DNA from: Pseudarthrobacter sp. GA104
Lineage (GTDB): Bacteria; Actinomycetota; Actinomycetes; Actinomycetales; Micrococcaceae
Reading direction: 5' to 3'
DNA: 64,000 nucleotides
Assembly (NCBI RefSeq): GCF_009741265.1
Contig: NZ_WOWL01000001.1
Location: 4,030,001 to 4,094,000 of the forward strand
The notes below the pieces were generated by a model, which searched no databases, was not told where the DNA came from, and worked only from the letters and a program-made list of their open reading frames with translations. The translations under genes and the position numbers were made by a program. The first letter of the stretch is position 1. Every line of letters starts with the position of its first letter. Below, one piece after another: positions 50,994 to 59,647 of this stretch.

Positions 50994-53474
50994 GTGACGA
51001 ATCAACGGCCACTGATGCCTGCGACAGGACCTATGCCAACACCACGCCCGCCAATTGGTGAAACCCCGACTCGACGCTCTGCGGAACACCTCGTTGCGTC
51101 CGTTCTTGCGCCTGAGGATTTCGTCGAGACCGGCCGCCGACTCTTCATCGATACGAACGTCTTCATGGACACAGACACTGCACGCTCAGCAGGTCTGAAG
51201 AGACTCTTCGAGCGTTGCAAGGATGTCGCCATCCGCAATGGCAACGGCATCGTGGTCCCGTCCAAGGTCATCGATGAGCTCTCCAAGCAGAGCGGCCTGG
51301 ATGTCTCGCTGTTCACTGAGGAGCGCGCGGCCGCAGTGCGTCGTGCTGGCCAGTGGCTCACGGCGTTGGAGTCCGCGGCAGCACACGGACTCGTTCGCAA
51401 GGACCTTGGTGACGGATCGAACCCTTATGCAGACGACCTGTTCGTCGATCTCTTCACGCACTTCAGCGACCGGTACGACATGAGCCTGCTGACCAACGAC
51501 ATCACATTGCGGCTGCGCATCCGACTGCTCGCGGCCGAGGCGAAGTGTCAGCTCGTGGCAGGCACAGTAAATGTGGATGGTCGGATTGCAGTAGATTCCG
51601 ACCAGGACTTGTACCAGCGTGGCGCTGGAAAGCTCGCCCGCATGACGCGGCACGCCGATGAGGGGCTTGCGAAGGCCAAAGACTATGCCGAAGTGGAGAC
51701 GCTGGCCCCTCTGCTGGACAAGTTCAAGCGCAGGTTTGGCGTCGCCGAAGTCGACGCGAGGCCTGGAGGCAGGCGCGACACCAGTGCGGCAAAGAGGCCT
51801 GCTCCGCAACGAGCGGACGGAGCTTTCAAGCGTGTGACAACGCTCAAGCCGAAGGATCAGCTGCTTGAAGATGCAGCCATCCCCATCTCCGGTGACCAGG
51901 TGATCGCAGTGTCACTACATTCGCGTCACGCGCTCATCTTGGGCGAACGGGTTGGCGAGGGCGGTGAGGGTTCCGTCTATGCCGTGCGAGACAATCCCAG
52001 CAAGGTAGTCAAGATCTTCGACAGGGACCATCGAACCGAACATCGCAAGGCAAAGCTCGAGCTCCTTCTATCGCACGAACTTGAAACGCCAGGCATTGGT
52101 TTTCCCTCGCACATCATCACAAATGGTGACGGTGACTTCGTTGGCTACGCCATGCCGCGAGCAACTGGGAAGGAGCTCCAGGCGACGATCATGCGTCCTG
52201 CTCGGTTCAAAAGGATGTATCCGACTTGGACCAAAGCAGACCTCGTAGATGTTTGCGTCTCATTCCTGAAAAAGGTTGCCTACCTGCATTCGCTGAACAT
52301 CCTCCTCGGTGATATAAATCCGAAGAATCTTATGGTTGACGAGCATAAGAACGTTTGGATCATCGATGCCGACTCATGGCAGGTAGAAGGGTACCCCTGC
52401 CCCGTGGGGACGGCGATGTTCACCGCGTCTACGATCACGGGCGACTACGCTGACGCGCTGCGCACCGTCGAGGAGGAACGTTTTGCGATCGCAACGATGC
52501 TCTTCATGATTCTCATCACGGGTCAGTTCCCCTATGCGCGCGCCGGAGCTGATGGTGGCGACTTTGCAGCCCTAATCAAGGAAGGCAAGTTCGCTTTCCA
52601 GTTCCAGGGAGCGTCCGACCAGGACCAGCCCGAGGGGAACTGGAAGTTCATGTGGAGCCACCTCCCTTTTCAAATCAAGCGCCTGTTCTGGCACGCATTT
52701 CAGCGCCAGGGCGGCTCACGCTATGATCGTCGCCCGACAGCGAACGAGTGGCTCGCGGCATTCCGCGAATACCGCGACTTCTTCGGTGGCAACGACGATT
52801 TCGACCCTATGTCGAACGATGTCTACCCTTTTCGATTCCGTGCATTCCGGCCTGACACACCTATCCGCGACTGTCCGCAGTGTAAGCGGCCGAGCGCAAT
52901 CGTCGGCAGGTGGGACGAAGAGAACCAGTCCTACTACGAACCCAGCCTTTGCTACGACTGCAATCAGAGCAAATCGAGATGCGCGGACTGCGGCAAACCA
53001 AGGCCTGCTGACGCGCTGAACGAAAGTCGTTGCTGGGACTGCAACCGCAAGCGCAACTACGCGACCTGCGAGAACTGCAACAGGGAAGTTGCCCAGACGT
53101 ACCTGGTCGATGGTCGATGCTCAAACTGTCAACCGGTTCCGTGCAAGGACTGTAAGACGTTGACTGCGAAGACCGAACTCTCTTACGGGCGCTGCGCTGC
53201 GTGCGTCAAGAAGGCAGCGGAACTCAACCCGGCGCGGCTTTGTGCCGAGTGTCGCCAGCCCTTCATCACTTTCGATCATGAGCGGTGGTTCCGATCCAAG
53301 GGGCTCGATATTCCAAAGTCTCATCAGACCGCGACAAAGCAACCTTGTCCACCGCGCTCGACTGCTTCGCGCCCGCCGCGCACAGCCCCGAGGTCGTCGC
53401 CCTCCTCCGCTAACTCAGCCGTGCCGCCGAAGAAGAGCTTCTGGCAGCGTCTCGTCACGTGGCTGAGCTCCTGA
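50994..53474 (+). CDS. PIN nuclease - protein kinase - zinc-ribbon fusion protein
   Basis: 826 residues. PIN domain at about 45-200 with a complete acidic set (D53 in FIDTN, E95 in VIDELS, D148, D169 in LLTND). Kinase domain at about 300-600: glycine loop GEGGEGSV at 321-328, VVKIFD lysine, catalytic GDINPKN (D440, N445) instead of HRD, and DADSW (D458/D460) instead of DFG, as in TerY-associated kinases. Nine CxxC motifs from C627 to C753 form several zinc ribbons; the last resembles zf-trcl but has lost its second Cys pair. GGGGAGGAG precedes the GTG. Confidence 0.85.
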   Translation: MTNQRPLMPATGPMPTPRPPIGETPTRRSAEHLVASVLAPEDFVETGRRLFIDTNVFMDTDTARSAGLKRLFERCKDVAIRNGNGIVVPSKVIDELSKQSGLDVSLFTEERAAAVRRAGQWLTALESAAAHGLVRKDLGDGSNPYADDLFVDLFTHFSDRYDMSLLTNDITLRLRIRLLAAEAKCQLVAGTVNVDGRIAVDSDQDLYQRGAGKLARMTRHADEGLAKAKDYAEVETLAPLLDKFKRRFGVAEVDARPGGRRDTSAAKRPAPQRADGAFKRVTTLKPKDQLLEDAAIPISGDQVIAVSLHSRHALILGERVGEGGEGSVYAVRDNPSKVVKIFDRDHRTEHRKAKLELLLSHELETPGIGFPSHIITNGDGDFVGYAMPRATGKELQATIMRPARFKRMYPTWTKADLVDVCVSFLKKVAYLHSLNILLGDINPKNLMVDEHKNVWIIDADSWQVEGYPCPVGTAMFTASTITGDYADALRTVEEERFAIATMLFMILITGQFPYARAGADGGDFAALIKEGKFAFQFQGASDQDQPEGNWKFMWSHLPFQIKRLFWHAFQRQGGSRYDRRPTANEWLAAFREYRDFFGGNDDFDPMSNDVYPFRFRAFRPDTPIRDCPQCKRPSAIVGRWDEENQSYYEPSLCYDCNQSKSRCADCGKPRPADALNESRCWDCNRKRNYATCENCNREVAQTYLVDGRCSNCQPVPCKDCKTLTAKTELSYGRCAACVKKAAELNPARLCAECRQPFITFDHERWFRSKGLDIPKSHQTATKQPCPPRSTASRPPRTAPRSSPSSANSAVPPKKSFWQRLVTWLSS

Positions 53475-53513
53475 TCCACTACTAAGCGATCAGATCAAAT
53501 GAAAGGTAATCCC

Positions 53514-54194
53514 ATGGCACTCAACATCGGCGCCGACGACCTCGTCGAGAACCCGACTCCGCGCGTACCCGTCGCGCTTTGCCTCGACACGAGCGGATCG
53601 ATGATGGGAGACAACATCCGCGAGCTTGTCAAGGGCGTCAACCTGTTCTACGACGCGATTGACGAAGATGACGACGCCCACGACGCCGCCGAAGTGAGCA
53701 TCGTCGAGTTCAACTCTGCTGTGAGCCTGATTCAGGACTTCGCTAGTATTGAGCGGCTAAACCGAATCGATGCCATCGATGCGACGGGCGGCACGGCCCT
53801 CGGCGAGGGAGTTAACCTCGCCCTCGACACGCTCGAGAAGCGAAAGTCCACTTATTCCAACGCTGGCGTCCTGTACTACCAGCCCTGGCTCGTTCTGATG
53901 ACCGACGGTAAGCCTAACGGGCGTCCTGACGAACTCGAACGCGCAGTCCACCGCGTGACGGAACTTGTCGCCCAGAAGAAGCTCACAGTATTCCCGATCG
54001 GGATCGGGGCTGATGCCGACATGAATGTGCTGGCCCGATTCAGCCCGAACCGTCCGCCGCTTCGGCTCCAAGGCCTGAGCTTTAAGGAGTTCTTCGAGTG
54101 GCTGTCGAAGTCTGTTTCCCGTGTCTCCCGGTCCACCCCTGGAGACACGGTCAAGCTTGATCTTGAGGGCTTGGCTGGCTGGGCGGAGTTGTAA
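53514..54194 (+). CDS. TerY-like VWA domain protein
   Basis: 226-residue cytoplasmic VWA protein. The MIDAS motif DTSGSM is at 25-30, with GGTALGEG and MTDGKP supplying the other metal contacts. No membrane segment is present. It resembles TerY, which in TerY-P triads binds between a kinase and a PP2C phosphatase. I start at ATG 53514 (AAAGG eight bases upstream) rather than ATG 53499. It directly precedes the phosphatase gene without a gap. Confidence 0.88.
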   Translation: MALNIGADDLVENPTPRVPVALCLDTSGSMMGDNIRELVKGVNLFYDAIDEDDDAHDAAEVSIVEFNSAVSLIQDFASIERLNRIDAIDATGGTALGEGVNLALDTLEKRKSTYSNAGVLYYQPWLVLMTDGKPNGRPDELERAVHRVTELVAQKKLTVFPIGIGADADMNVLARFSPNRPPLRLQGLSFKEFFEWLSKSVSRVSRSTPGDTVKLDLEGLAGWAEL

Positions 54195-54983
54195 GTGTTC
54201 AATGAGTTCCATCATCAGGTGCGTGGCCGAGGGCACGAGCTTGACGGAACGCGCGGTCAGGATCGGACTCAGTACCTTTCACGCGGCGGCGTTCAAGCGA
54301 TCTGTCTAGCTGACGGCGCTGGGTCCGCTTCGCATTCCGAATTTGGCGCGCAAGCGGTGGCAGACGAAGGATGCGCCGCGCTGGTCGAGCAGTTCGAACA
54401 GCTTGTCGCGAGCGTCGACGGCGGCCAGATCAAGATCGAGCTCCTAGAGCGACTTCTCGCCAAGGTCAACATGCTCGCCGAACGACACGGTCGTGACGTT
54501 CACGATTTTTCCTCGACCTTCCTCGGCGTTGCGGTTTCTGGCGACAAGTTTCTTGGTGCACATGTTGGCGACGGCGTAATTGGATACCTCAAGGACGGTG
54601 ACCTGCGTGTCATCTCCGCTCCGGATAACAGCGAGTTCGCCAATCAGACCACCTTCGTGACTTCTCACGGTGCCGCCGGGTCGATGCGACTCTTTCGGGG
54701 CTCGCTGCAGGGGGTGACCGGATTCATTCTCATGAGTGATGGCGCTGGGGACAGCCTCTTCAACGCTCGCACGCGTCAGCTGGCGGCGGCCTGCGAGAAG
54801 CTTATTGTGGCTGTCGGGGCTGCGCCCGCCAGACTGAGTCAGAACTCAAAACACAAGAATCAGTGGCGGAAGTTCATAGACGTCAGAGTGCGCAACGCGA
54901 CGAAGGATGACTGTTCCATCGGCGTCTTTGGTCGGCCGGTGGCGTCCCAACGCGAACGATCAGGGTCCGCGAAAACGTCATGA
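54195..54983 (+). CDS. PP2C-type protein phosphatase
   Basis: 262 residues. Metal-binding motifs are in order: LADGAGSA (D40), VGDG (125-127), MSDGAGD (D182) and DDCS (D239). The short family form with GAGSA is typical of phosphatases in TerY-P operons. The GTG start follows the VWA stop without spacing. It should reverse phosphorylation by the kinase two genes upstream. Its 3' end overlaps the convergent conjugation ATPase stump by a few bases. Confidence 0.88.
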   Translation: MFNEFHHQVRGRGHELDGTRGQDRTQYLSRGGVQAICLADGAGSASHSEFGAQAVADEGCAALVEQFEQLVASVDGGQIKIELLERLLAKVNMLAERHGRDVHDFSSTFLGVAVSGDKFLGAHVGDGVIGYLKDGDLRVISAPDNSEFANQTTFVTSHGAAGSMRLFRGSLQGVTGFILMSDGAGDSLFNARTRQLAAACEKLIVAVGAAPARLSQNSKHKNQWRKFIDVRVRNATKDDCSIGVFGRPVASQRERSGSAKTS

Positions 54984-55592
54984 ATCGTCGAGGGCATGGC
55001 GGCTGCCCACCATCCGTCTAGTAGTGTCGAAGAGCTCCAGTTCGCCGGGGTGCAGCTGGTGCTGGCACACGAACGAGCGATCCTTGATGCGCCACAGGCA
55101 CTGGCCCACGCCAAGCCCGGGGAGTGGCTTCTGTTCGGTTCCGGTGAGTCCCAGCGCTCCGGCTGTGACTCCGAGCTGGTCAGCCTCCTGTCGGTAGATG
55201 ATCCGGGTTTCGGTGTTAGCCAAGAGGCTGTTTGCCAGCGCACGCATTGCTGAGCCTTGAGCCCCGACATTCTCGAGGTCCGTTAGCTTGTGAAAGATCA
55301 GCATGCATGCAATCCCGTAGTGCCGAGCGAGCCGCCAATGCGCATCTATCCGTCGCAGAAGCGCCAGGTGTGACATAAGCCGCCAGGCTTCGTCGTAGAT
55401 GCACCAGCGTGTTCCAAAGGCGTGAGCGGCCGAGTCAGCACGGTATCCCTCTCGTTCGCCAACTAGGTCTGGGCTGATGTCAGTTACGAGGATGTTCCCA
55501 ACCGCGGATACTTGGCGTTTCGCATGTGGCGGAAGCCGCCAACTAGGCCTCGGTCTCACAACCCCTGCCGCGATACCTTTCGGATCTGACAC
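54978..55592 (-). pseudogene. C-terminal stump of an ICE conjugation ATPase
   Basis: About 170 residues match from memory the end of actinobacterial TraG/VirB4-like transfer ATPases: RWCIYDEAWRLM (Walker B region), ARHYGIACMLIFHKLTDLENVG, LLANTETRIIYRQ, ALGLTGTEQ and a C-terminal FDTTRRM. The P-loop half is missing. The open frame continues upstream through the right-end repeat with about 30 unrelated residues. The truncation point sits at the island edge. Confidence 0.7.
55455..55546 (-). repeat. right-end inverted repeats of the island
   Basis: On the minus strand CTAGTTGGCGG (55546-55536) and CTAGTTGGCGAA (55466-55455) repeat the two outermost left-end repeats in the same order. Extra TGGCG copies in the other orientation lie between them (55512 and 55527). 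Confidence 0.65.
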
Positions 55593-55627
55593 AAGGGACT
55601 CCGCACGATTTGTGCGTGGTCCCTTGT
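55591..55627. terminator. hairpin after the HNH gene
   Basis: Outer stem ACAAGGGAC/GTCCCTTGT (55591-55599 with 55619-55627) and inner stem CGCAC/GTGCG. It may end the minus-strand HNH transcript or be the original nrdF terminator displaced by the island. Confidence 0.6.
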
Positions 55628-55640
55628 GCTTTGCCGGCAG

Positions 55641-57178
55641 TTAGTTGGCACTGAGGTAGGCGCGCAGGAACTGTTCTGCGGCAGATGGCGGTACCTTAAG
55701 GTAGTCCACGGTCCCGCCCACGGTGGTGGGCATAGGCGGGTAAAGCCGTTGTGGTTTCCATTCGCCGGCTTCCGGCGCGATCGAACGCGGCCAGTGGGGC
55801 GGCTCCCAGTCCTGGTGTTCGCTTTTGTAGTTCCGTCCTGATGGTGAGACCCAGCCGGGCGGCTCATTTTTTGTTGCCGGCGTCGGTCTCCAGCCGCTGG
55901 CGTGTTTGAGTCTGTGGTGCCGTGGACAGGGCTGTCCCAGGTTGCTGATCCCGGTGGTTCCGCCGTGATGCCAGGCCAAGAGGTGGTCGGCTTCGTTGTC
56001 CAGGGAATGGTTGCTGCACCCGGGGAACGGGCATTTGCCGTCACGCATCCGTAGCCAGTTCCGCATGGCCTTTGTGACCCGGTAACTCGAGCGTCCGATC
56101 TCCAAGGGTGCCCCGTCCCGTGGATCCACGAGCACCCGGTGGAACGAGTCCGCTCCATTGGCCACCAGATTCCGTGCCATGGAGGCAGGAATGGGTCCAA
56201 ACCCGTCGAGCATGGCCGGCTCCTCCGTCGCCCCGAGCAGGGAGAAGACAGGAACGGTAACCAGGATTTCGGCCCGGGGCGTAGGTAGACCGGCAAGACC
56301 GCTGGCCCCTGCATCCGGCCCAGCCCCGGTCGCGCCGCTGACGCCGTTGCTGCAGCGGGTGCAGCCGTTGTCGCTGCGCAGGGCTGCCGTTGCGAATACG
56401 TCCGCCCGCAACTGGGTGAGCGTCCGGGCCTCGTTAGGCCCCTGCAGGCCCCGGGCGATGGCGGTAATGCGGTTCCAGATCGCAGCCCCCTGGTCCGCCG
56501 GCAGGTAGGCAGACACCCGCGCCATGCCGTCCTGCTCCGGGGTGTATTCCAGGCATCTGTCCTGCACTCCTTTGGCATGGCGTTTTTCGATACTGTCGGG
56601 GTGGTGCCGTTCGCGCCAGGTCCTGGCCTTCCGCCGGAACCTGAAGGCGGGCATCTCGCCGACAGGACAGCCGCGGGCAGGAGAGGCCGCATCATCCCCG
56701 AGGAAGTGGGCTTCAAGTGCCCCCGCTGCGTCGCGGTCGAGGGTGGCGGTTTCGTCCACCATGACCTTGGCGTGTTGCCACGAAACAGTTCCCGCCTGCA
56801 AGGCTGACAGGGTCCGGGGTAGGGACGTAGCTAGAGCATGGGATTGTTCCAGCAGCATGCCTGCGGCCCGATCGCCGATGGCCAGGACGCAGCCCACCTC
56901 GGCCGCTATTGCCATTTCCTGGGCTGGGCCGGCATGTCTACGGGCGCCGCCGACCGCGCCGAGTCCGCATAGGTAGCTGCTGCCTCCGCCTTCAATGCCG
57001 CGATCCGAGCTTCGGCCCGTGCGCTCCCGGCAAGGACGTCCAAGCACTCATCAGCCACGGCGGCCAGAGGGTCGGTGTCCGACGCCGGCCCGCGATGGGG
57101 CCGGGCGACTTCGGCGCGAATTATGGCAATCGCGTCGTCGATCGCCCCAAAAGCCTTTTCCACCGCTTCGCTTGCCAT
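55641..57178 (-). pseudogene. DUF222/HNH endonuclease gene with a frameshift
   Basis: Two frames together give one DUF222-HNH protein of about 510 residues (13E12-repeat type). The N-terminal part runs from ATG 57178 to a stop at about 56906. The rest begins in the next frame at AQEMAIAAEVGC and runs to 55641. The frames meet at about 56910-56925, in CAGCCCAG. The HNH nuclease core with CPFPGC, ADHLLAWHHGG and CPRHHRLKH is intact. The last codons (gtgccaactaa) repeat the island's end motif. It may be a pseudogene or a sequencing error. Confidence 0.75.
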
Positions 57179-57247
57179 GTACCCATTATTGAAGGAGGGT
57201 GTGACATTTTTTGTGCACCAGCTTGCGAAGCCCGTAGCGTGATTCCC

Positions 57248-58015
57248 TCAGAACAGCGGCCAGGGCACCGCCGACATCTCACCGCTCGGAGCCGGGAACC
57301 TACCCGCCGAGCGCAACCGGGCGCAGCGCGCGGCGAGCGAGGCGACTTCTTTGGCGCTGAGCAGGTCCGCCAGGTTTCGGCCCAGCTCACCGTCCAGTCC
57401 TTCGCCGACACGGTCGATGCCCTCAAGTTCCTCGACGGTCAGGGCATCTCCCAGCCACCCCCACAGCACCGTGCGCAGTTTGTGGTCACGGTGAAAGGTA
57501 AGCCCGTGGTCCACGCCGTGCCGGTGGCCGCCCGCCATGGCAAGGATGTGGTCGCCTTTGCGGTCGGCATTGTTTACGACGACGTCGAACACCGCCATGC
57601 GTCTGAGCGCCGGAGAGTCCTCATGGATGAGGGCGACCATCCGTCCGTTCTCATCCTGCCCCTCAAGGACGTGTTTCCAACCGACCTCCGGTACGTCGTC
57701 CGACGCAATGAGGTCCACGGCGTTCTGGCCGGGGTCTGTCTCCTGCCACAGCTGCACCATCCCTTCGCCGAACGGGCCATCGCGCAGCCAGGTGCGAGGC
57801 ACCACGTTCCAGCCGAGGACCTCCGAGACCAGGTAGGCGGCGACCTCCCGGTGGGCAAGGACGCCGTCGGGAAAATCCCACAGCGGTTTCTCCCCGGCTA
57901 TGGGCTTATAGACAACTGTCGTATCGCCGATGCTGCCCACGAAGGTGGCGTTCGACGCCGTCGTAATGCGCCCGGTGAGCGTCAGTTCGGCCGTCACCAG
58001 GTCAGGCGCCGGCAT
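57248..58015 (-). CDS. SCO1664/TIGR03843 family protein (kinase-like fold)
   Basis: 255 residues, largely restricted to actinobacteria. VVYKPIAGEKPLWDFP and the catalytic-like VVNNADRKGDHIL/GVDHGLTFH resemble the PI3/4-kinase or HipA-like kinase core, but activity is unproven. It starts at ATG 58015, overlapping the stop of the DUF3090 gene (TGATG). It always travels with DUF3090 and the MSMEG_4193 phosphomutase family, as here. Confidence 0.9.
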   Translation of the reverse strand: MPAPDLVTAELTLTGRITTASNATFVGSIGDTTVVYKPIAGEKPLWDFPDGVLAHREVAAYLVSEVLGWNVVPRTWLRDGPFGEGMVQLWQETDPGQNAVDLIASDDVPEVGWKHVLEGQDENGRMVALIHEDSPALRRMAVFDVVVNNADRKGDHILAMAGGHRHGVDHGLTFHRDHKLRTVLWGWLGDALTVEELEGIDRVGEGLDGELGRNLADLLSAKEVASLAARCARLRSAGRFPAPSGEMSAVPWPLF

Positions 58016-58569
58016 CAGGCCTCGGGCAAAGTGCAGACGTGCCCGTCCGCGTCTACGGGGTAACCGCAGAGCGGGCACGCAGGACGCCCGGCGCCCACAA
58101 CCTCCCGCGTGCGCTTGGCAAATGCGCGGGCGGTGCCAACCGGCATCCGCACCAGTAGCATTTCGGGCACTTCAGCGTCATCCTCATCAAGCAATTCGTC
58201 GTCGTTATCAGCGTCGACATCAGTGATCGGGTAGGCCTCTATCACGACCTGCGCTGTCGTCGGGTCCCAGCCCAAACTCATGGCGCCCGTCCGGAACTGC
58301 TCCTGAACGGCCTCGAGCTGGTCATTGTCAACCAGTTCAACGGGAGTACTGGTGGGAACGCTGTGGGGGTTGCCCTCGATGTTGAGAAGCTGGTCGAGGA
58401 TTTCGTCGATCTTCTCCGCAAGCAGGGCCGACTGCTGCTTCTCCATGGCGATACTTACGATCTGAGTCCCTGCCCGCACCTGCAGGTAGAACGTTCGTGC
58501 CCCCGGAAGGCCAATGGTGCCAACGACGACCCGATCAGGCCAGTCGAACTCATGAACACGTGTAGGCAT
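58015..58569 (-). CDS. DUF3090 (TIGR03847) family protein
   Basis: 184 residues. The N-terminal FYLQVRAGTQIVSIAMEKQQ block and the C-terminal zinc-binding-like CPLCGYPVDADGHVC are family features; a short acidic run (DADNDDELLDEDDAE) sits in the middle. Function unknown. It lies between the two other members of the trio and is coupled to SCO1664 by an overlap. Confidence 0.92.
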   Translation of the reverse strand: MPTRVHEFDWPDRVVVGTIGLPGARTFYLQVRAGTQIVSIAMEKQQSALLAEKIDEILDQLLNIEGNPHSVPTSTPVELVDNDQLEAVQEQFRTGAMSLGWDPTTAQVVIEAYPITDVDADNDDELLDEDDAEVPEMLLVRMPVGTARAFAKRTREVVGAGRPACPLCGYPVDADGHVCTLPEA

Positions 58570-58593
58570 AAGAGCATTCTAGGCACAGGCGCT

Positions 58594-59286
58594 TCATGGC
58601 GTCCGTTGCCCTGCACCGCCGCCCACCGGCGCGTCGACGGACTGGATGCCGTTCGACAGCCAGGACAGATCCCCGCCATCGGTGTTGGTCGCGTAGACGC
58701 TTGGTCGTGTGGCGCCATAGCGCACGATCGATACCGAGGCAGGGCCCACGTTAATGCGCTGGAACAGGTCGAGGTGCATGCCAAGCGCGTCGGCAACAAT
58801 TGATTTGATGACGTCACCGTGGCTCACCGCCACCCAAACGGCTCCCGGCCCGTACTCGGCTTCGAAGGCTGCATCGTGGCGCCGAATCGCTGCTACCGCC
58901 CGAGCCTGCATCCCGGCCATGGATTCACCGCCGGGAAAGACGACGGCGGACGGCTGCGACTGCACAGCGGACCACAGGTCTTCGGTTGCGAGATCACTGA
59001 GCATGCGGCCCTGCCACTGGCCGTAATCGCACTCGGTGAGATCGGGTTCCACCGGCGCGTACGGATTGCCGGCCTGGCGGTCGAGGATGAGCTGGGCAGT
59101 TTGCTGGCAACGCTCGAGAGGGCTCGACACCACCCCAACTACGGGCACTGCCGCGAGCCGTTCTCCGGTCAAGGCCGCCTGCTCGCGCCCGATCTGGTCC
59201 AGGCTGACACCGGCGGCCCGCCCGGCCAGCAGTCCAGTGGCATTGGCTGTGGTGCGGCCGTGCCGCACGAGAATAACTGTCGCCAT
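58594..59286 (-). CDS. MSMEG_4193 family histidine phosphatase/phosphomutase
   Basis: 230 residues of the histidine phosphatase superfamily (TIGR03848). The phospho-accepting H9 is in VRHGRTTAN, and the second catalytic His is in VSHGD. Substrate is unknown. First gene of the trio; 24 bases separate it from DUF3090. Confidence 0.92.
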   Translation of the reverse strand: MATVILVRHGRTTANATGLLAGRAAGVSLDQIGREQAALTGERLAAVPVVGVVSSPLERCQQTAQLILDRQAGNPYAPVEPDLTECDYGQWQGRMLSDLATEDLWSAVQSQPSAVVFPGGESMAGMQARAVAAIRRHDAAFEAEYGPGAVWVAVSHGDVIKSIVADALGMHLDLFQRINVGPASVSIVRYGATRPSVYATNTDGGDLSWLSNGIQSVDAPVGGGAGQRTP

Positions 59287-59647
59287 CCACCCAGCCTATC
59301 TACCCGCTCGACGGCGGTGTCCCCGGACCCATGAAGATTTTGTCCGGCGCTGGCATCGGCCCTTCGGAAGGGAGTAAGCGTGCCCGTCGAGGACCTGGGT
59401 AGGCAATAGCCCGCAGCATGACGGTGCGGGTGGAGTCGCTGGTGGATGGCACGCGCTGCCGCCGTCGGCCACCTTTTCATTTGGTCAAGACACAGCATCG
59501 CGGCCCGCCGAACTGCCACGGCACCATTTTTGTTGTCCCTTGGGACTTTGGCCGAAGTTTACGGTGTAGCCCCTGCTGCGTTGCCGCAGCGTCACCTGGC
59601 GCTGCTTGGCTCGTGCTGTTCCTTTCCCTATCACCCAGGAGCTCACG
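59287..59647. other. divergent intergenic region
   Basis: About 360 bases between the phosphomutase and phosphoesterase genes. No gene, convincing promoter pair or RNA element could be identified. The last 15 bases contain the ribosome site of the next gene. Confidence 0.5.

Larger units (their letters stand above)
47325..55546. mobile_element. genomic island with matched inverted end repeats and two conflict-type modules
   Basis: Eight-kilobase segment with visibly lower GC and a different codon style, inserted between nrdF and a DUF222-HNH gene. CTAGTTGGCGG (47325-47335) recurs inverted at 55536-55546, and CTAGTTGGCGAA (47344-47355) recurs inverted at 55455-55466, so outer and inner repeats match in order. 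It carries HEPN/ATPase and PIN-kinase/TerY/PP2C modules and a conjugation ATPase stump. No intact transposase or integrase is present, so it appears immobile or mobilised in trans. The boundary calls are inference. Confidence 0.6.

Noticed and set aside
55556-56716. 386-codon minus-strand frame overlapping the HNH gene
   Set aside because: Arg/Pro/Ser-rich shadow of the HNH frame without conserved features.
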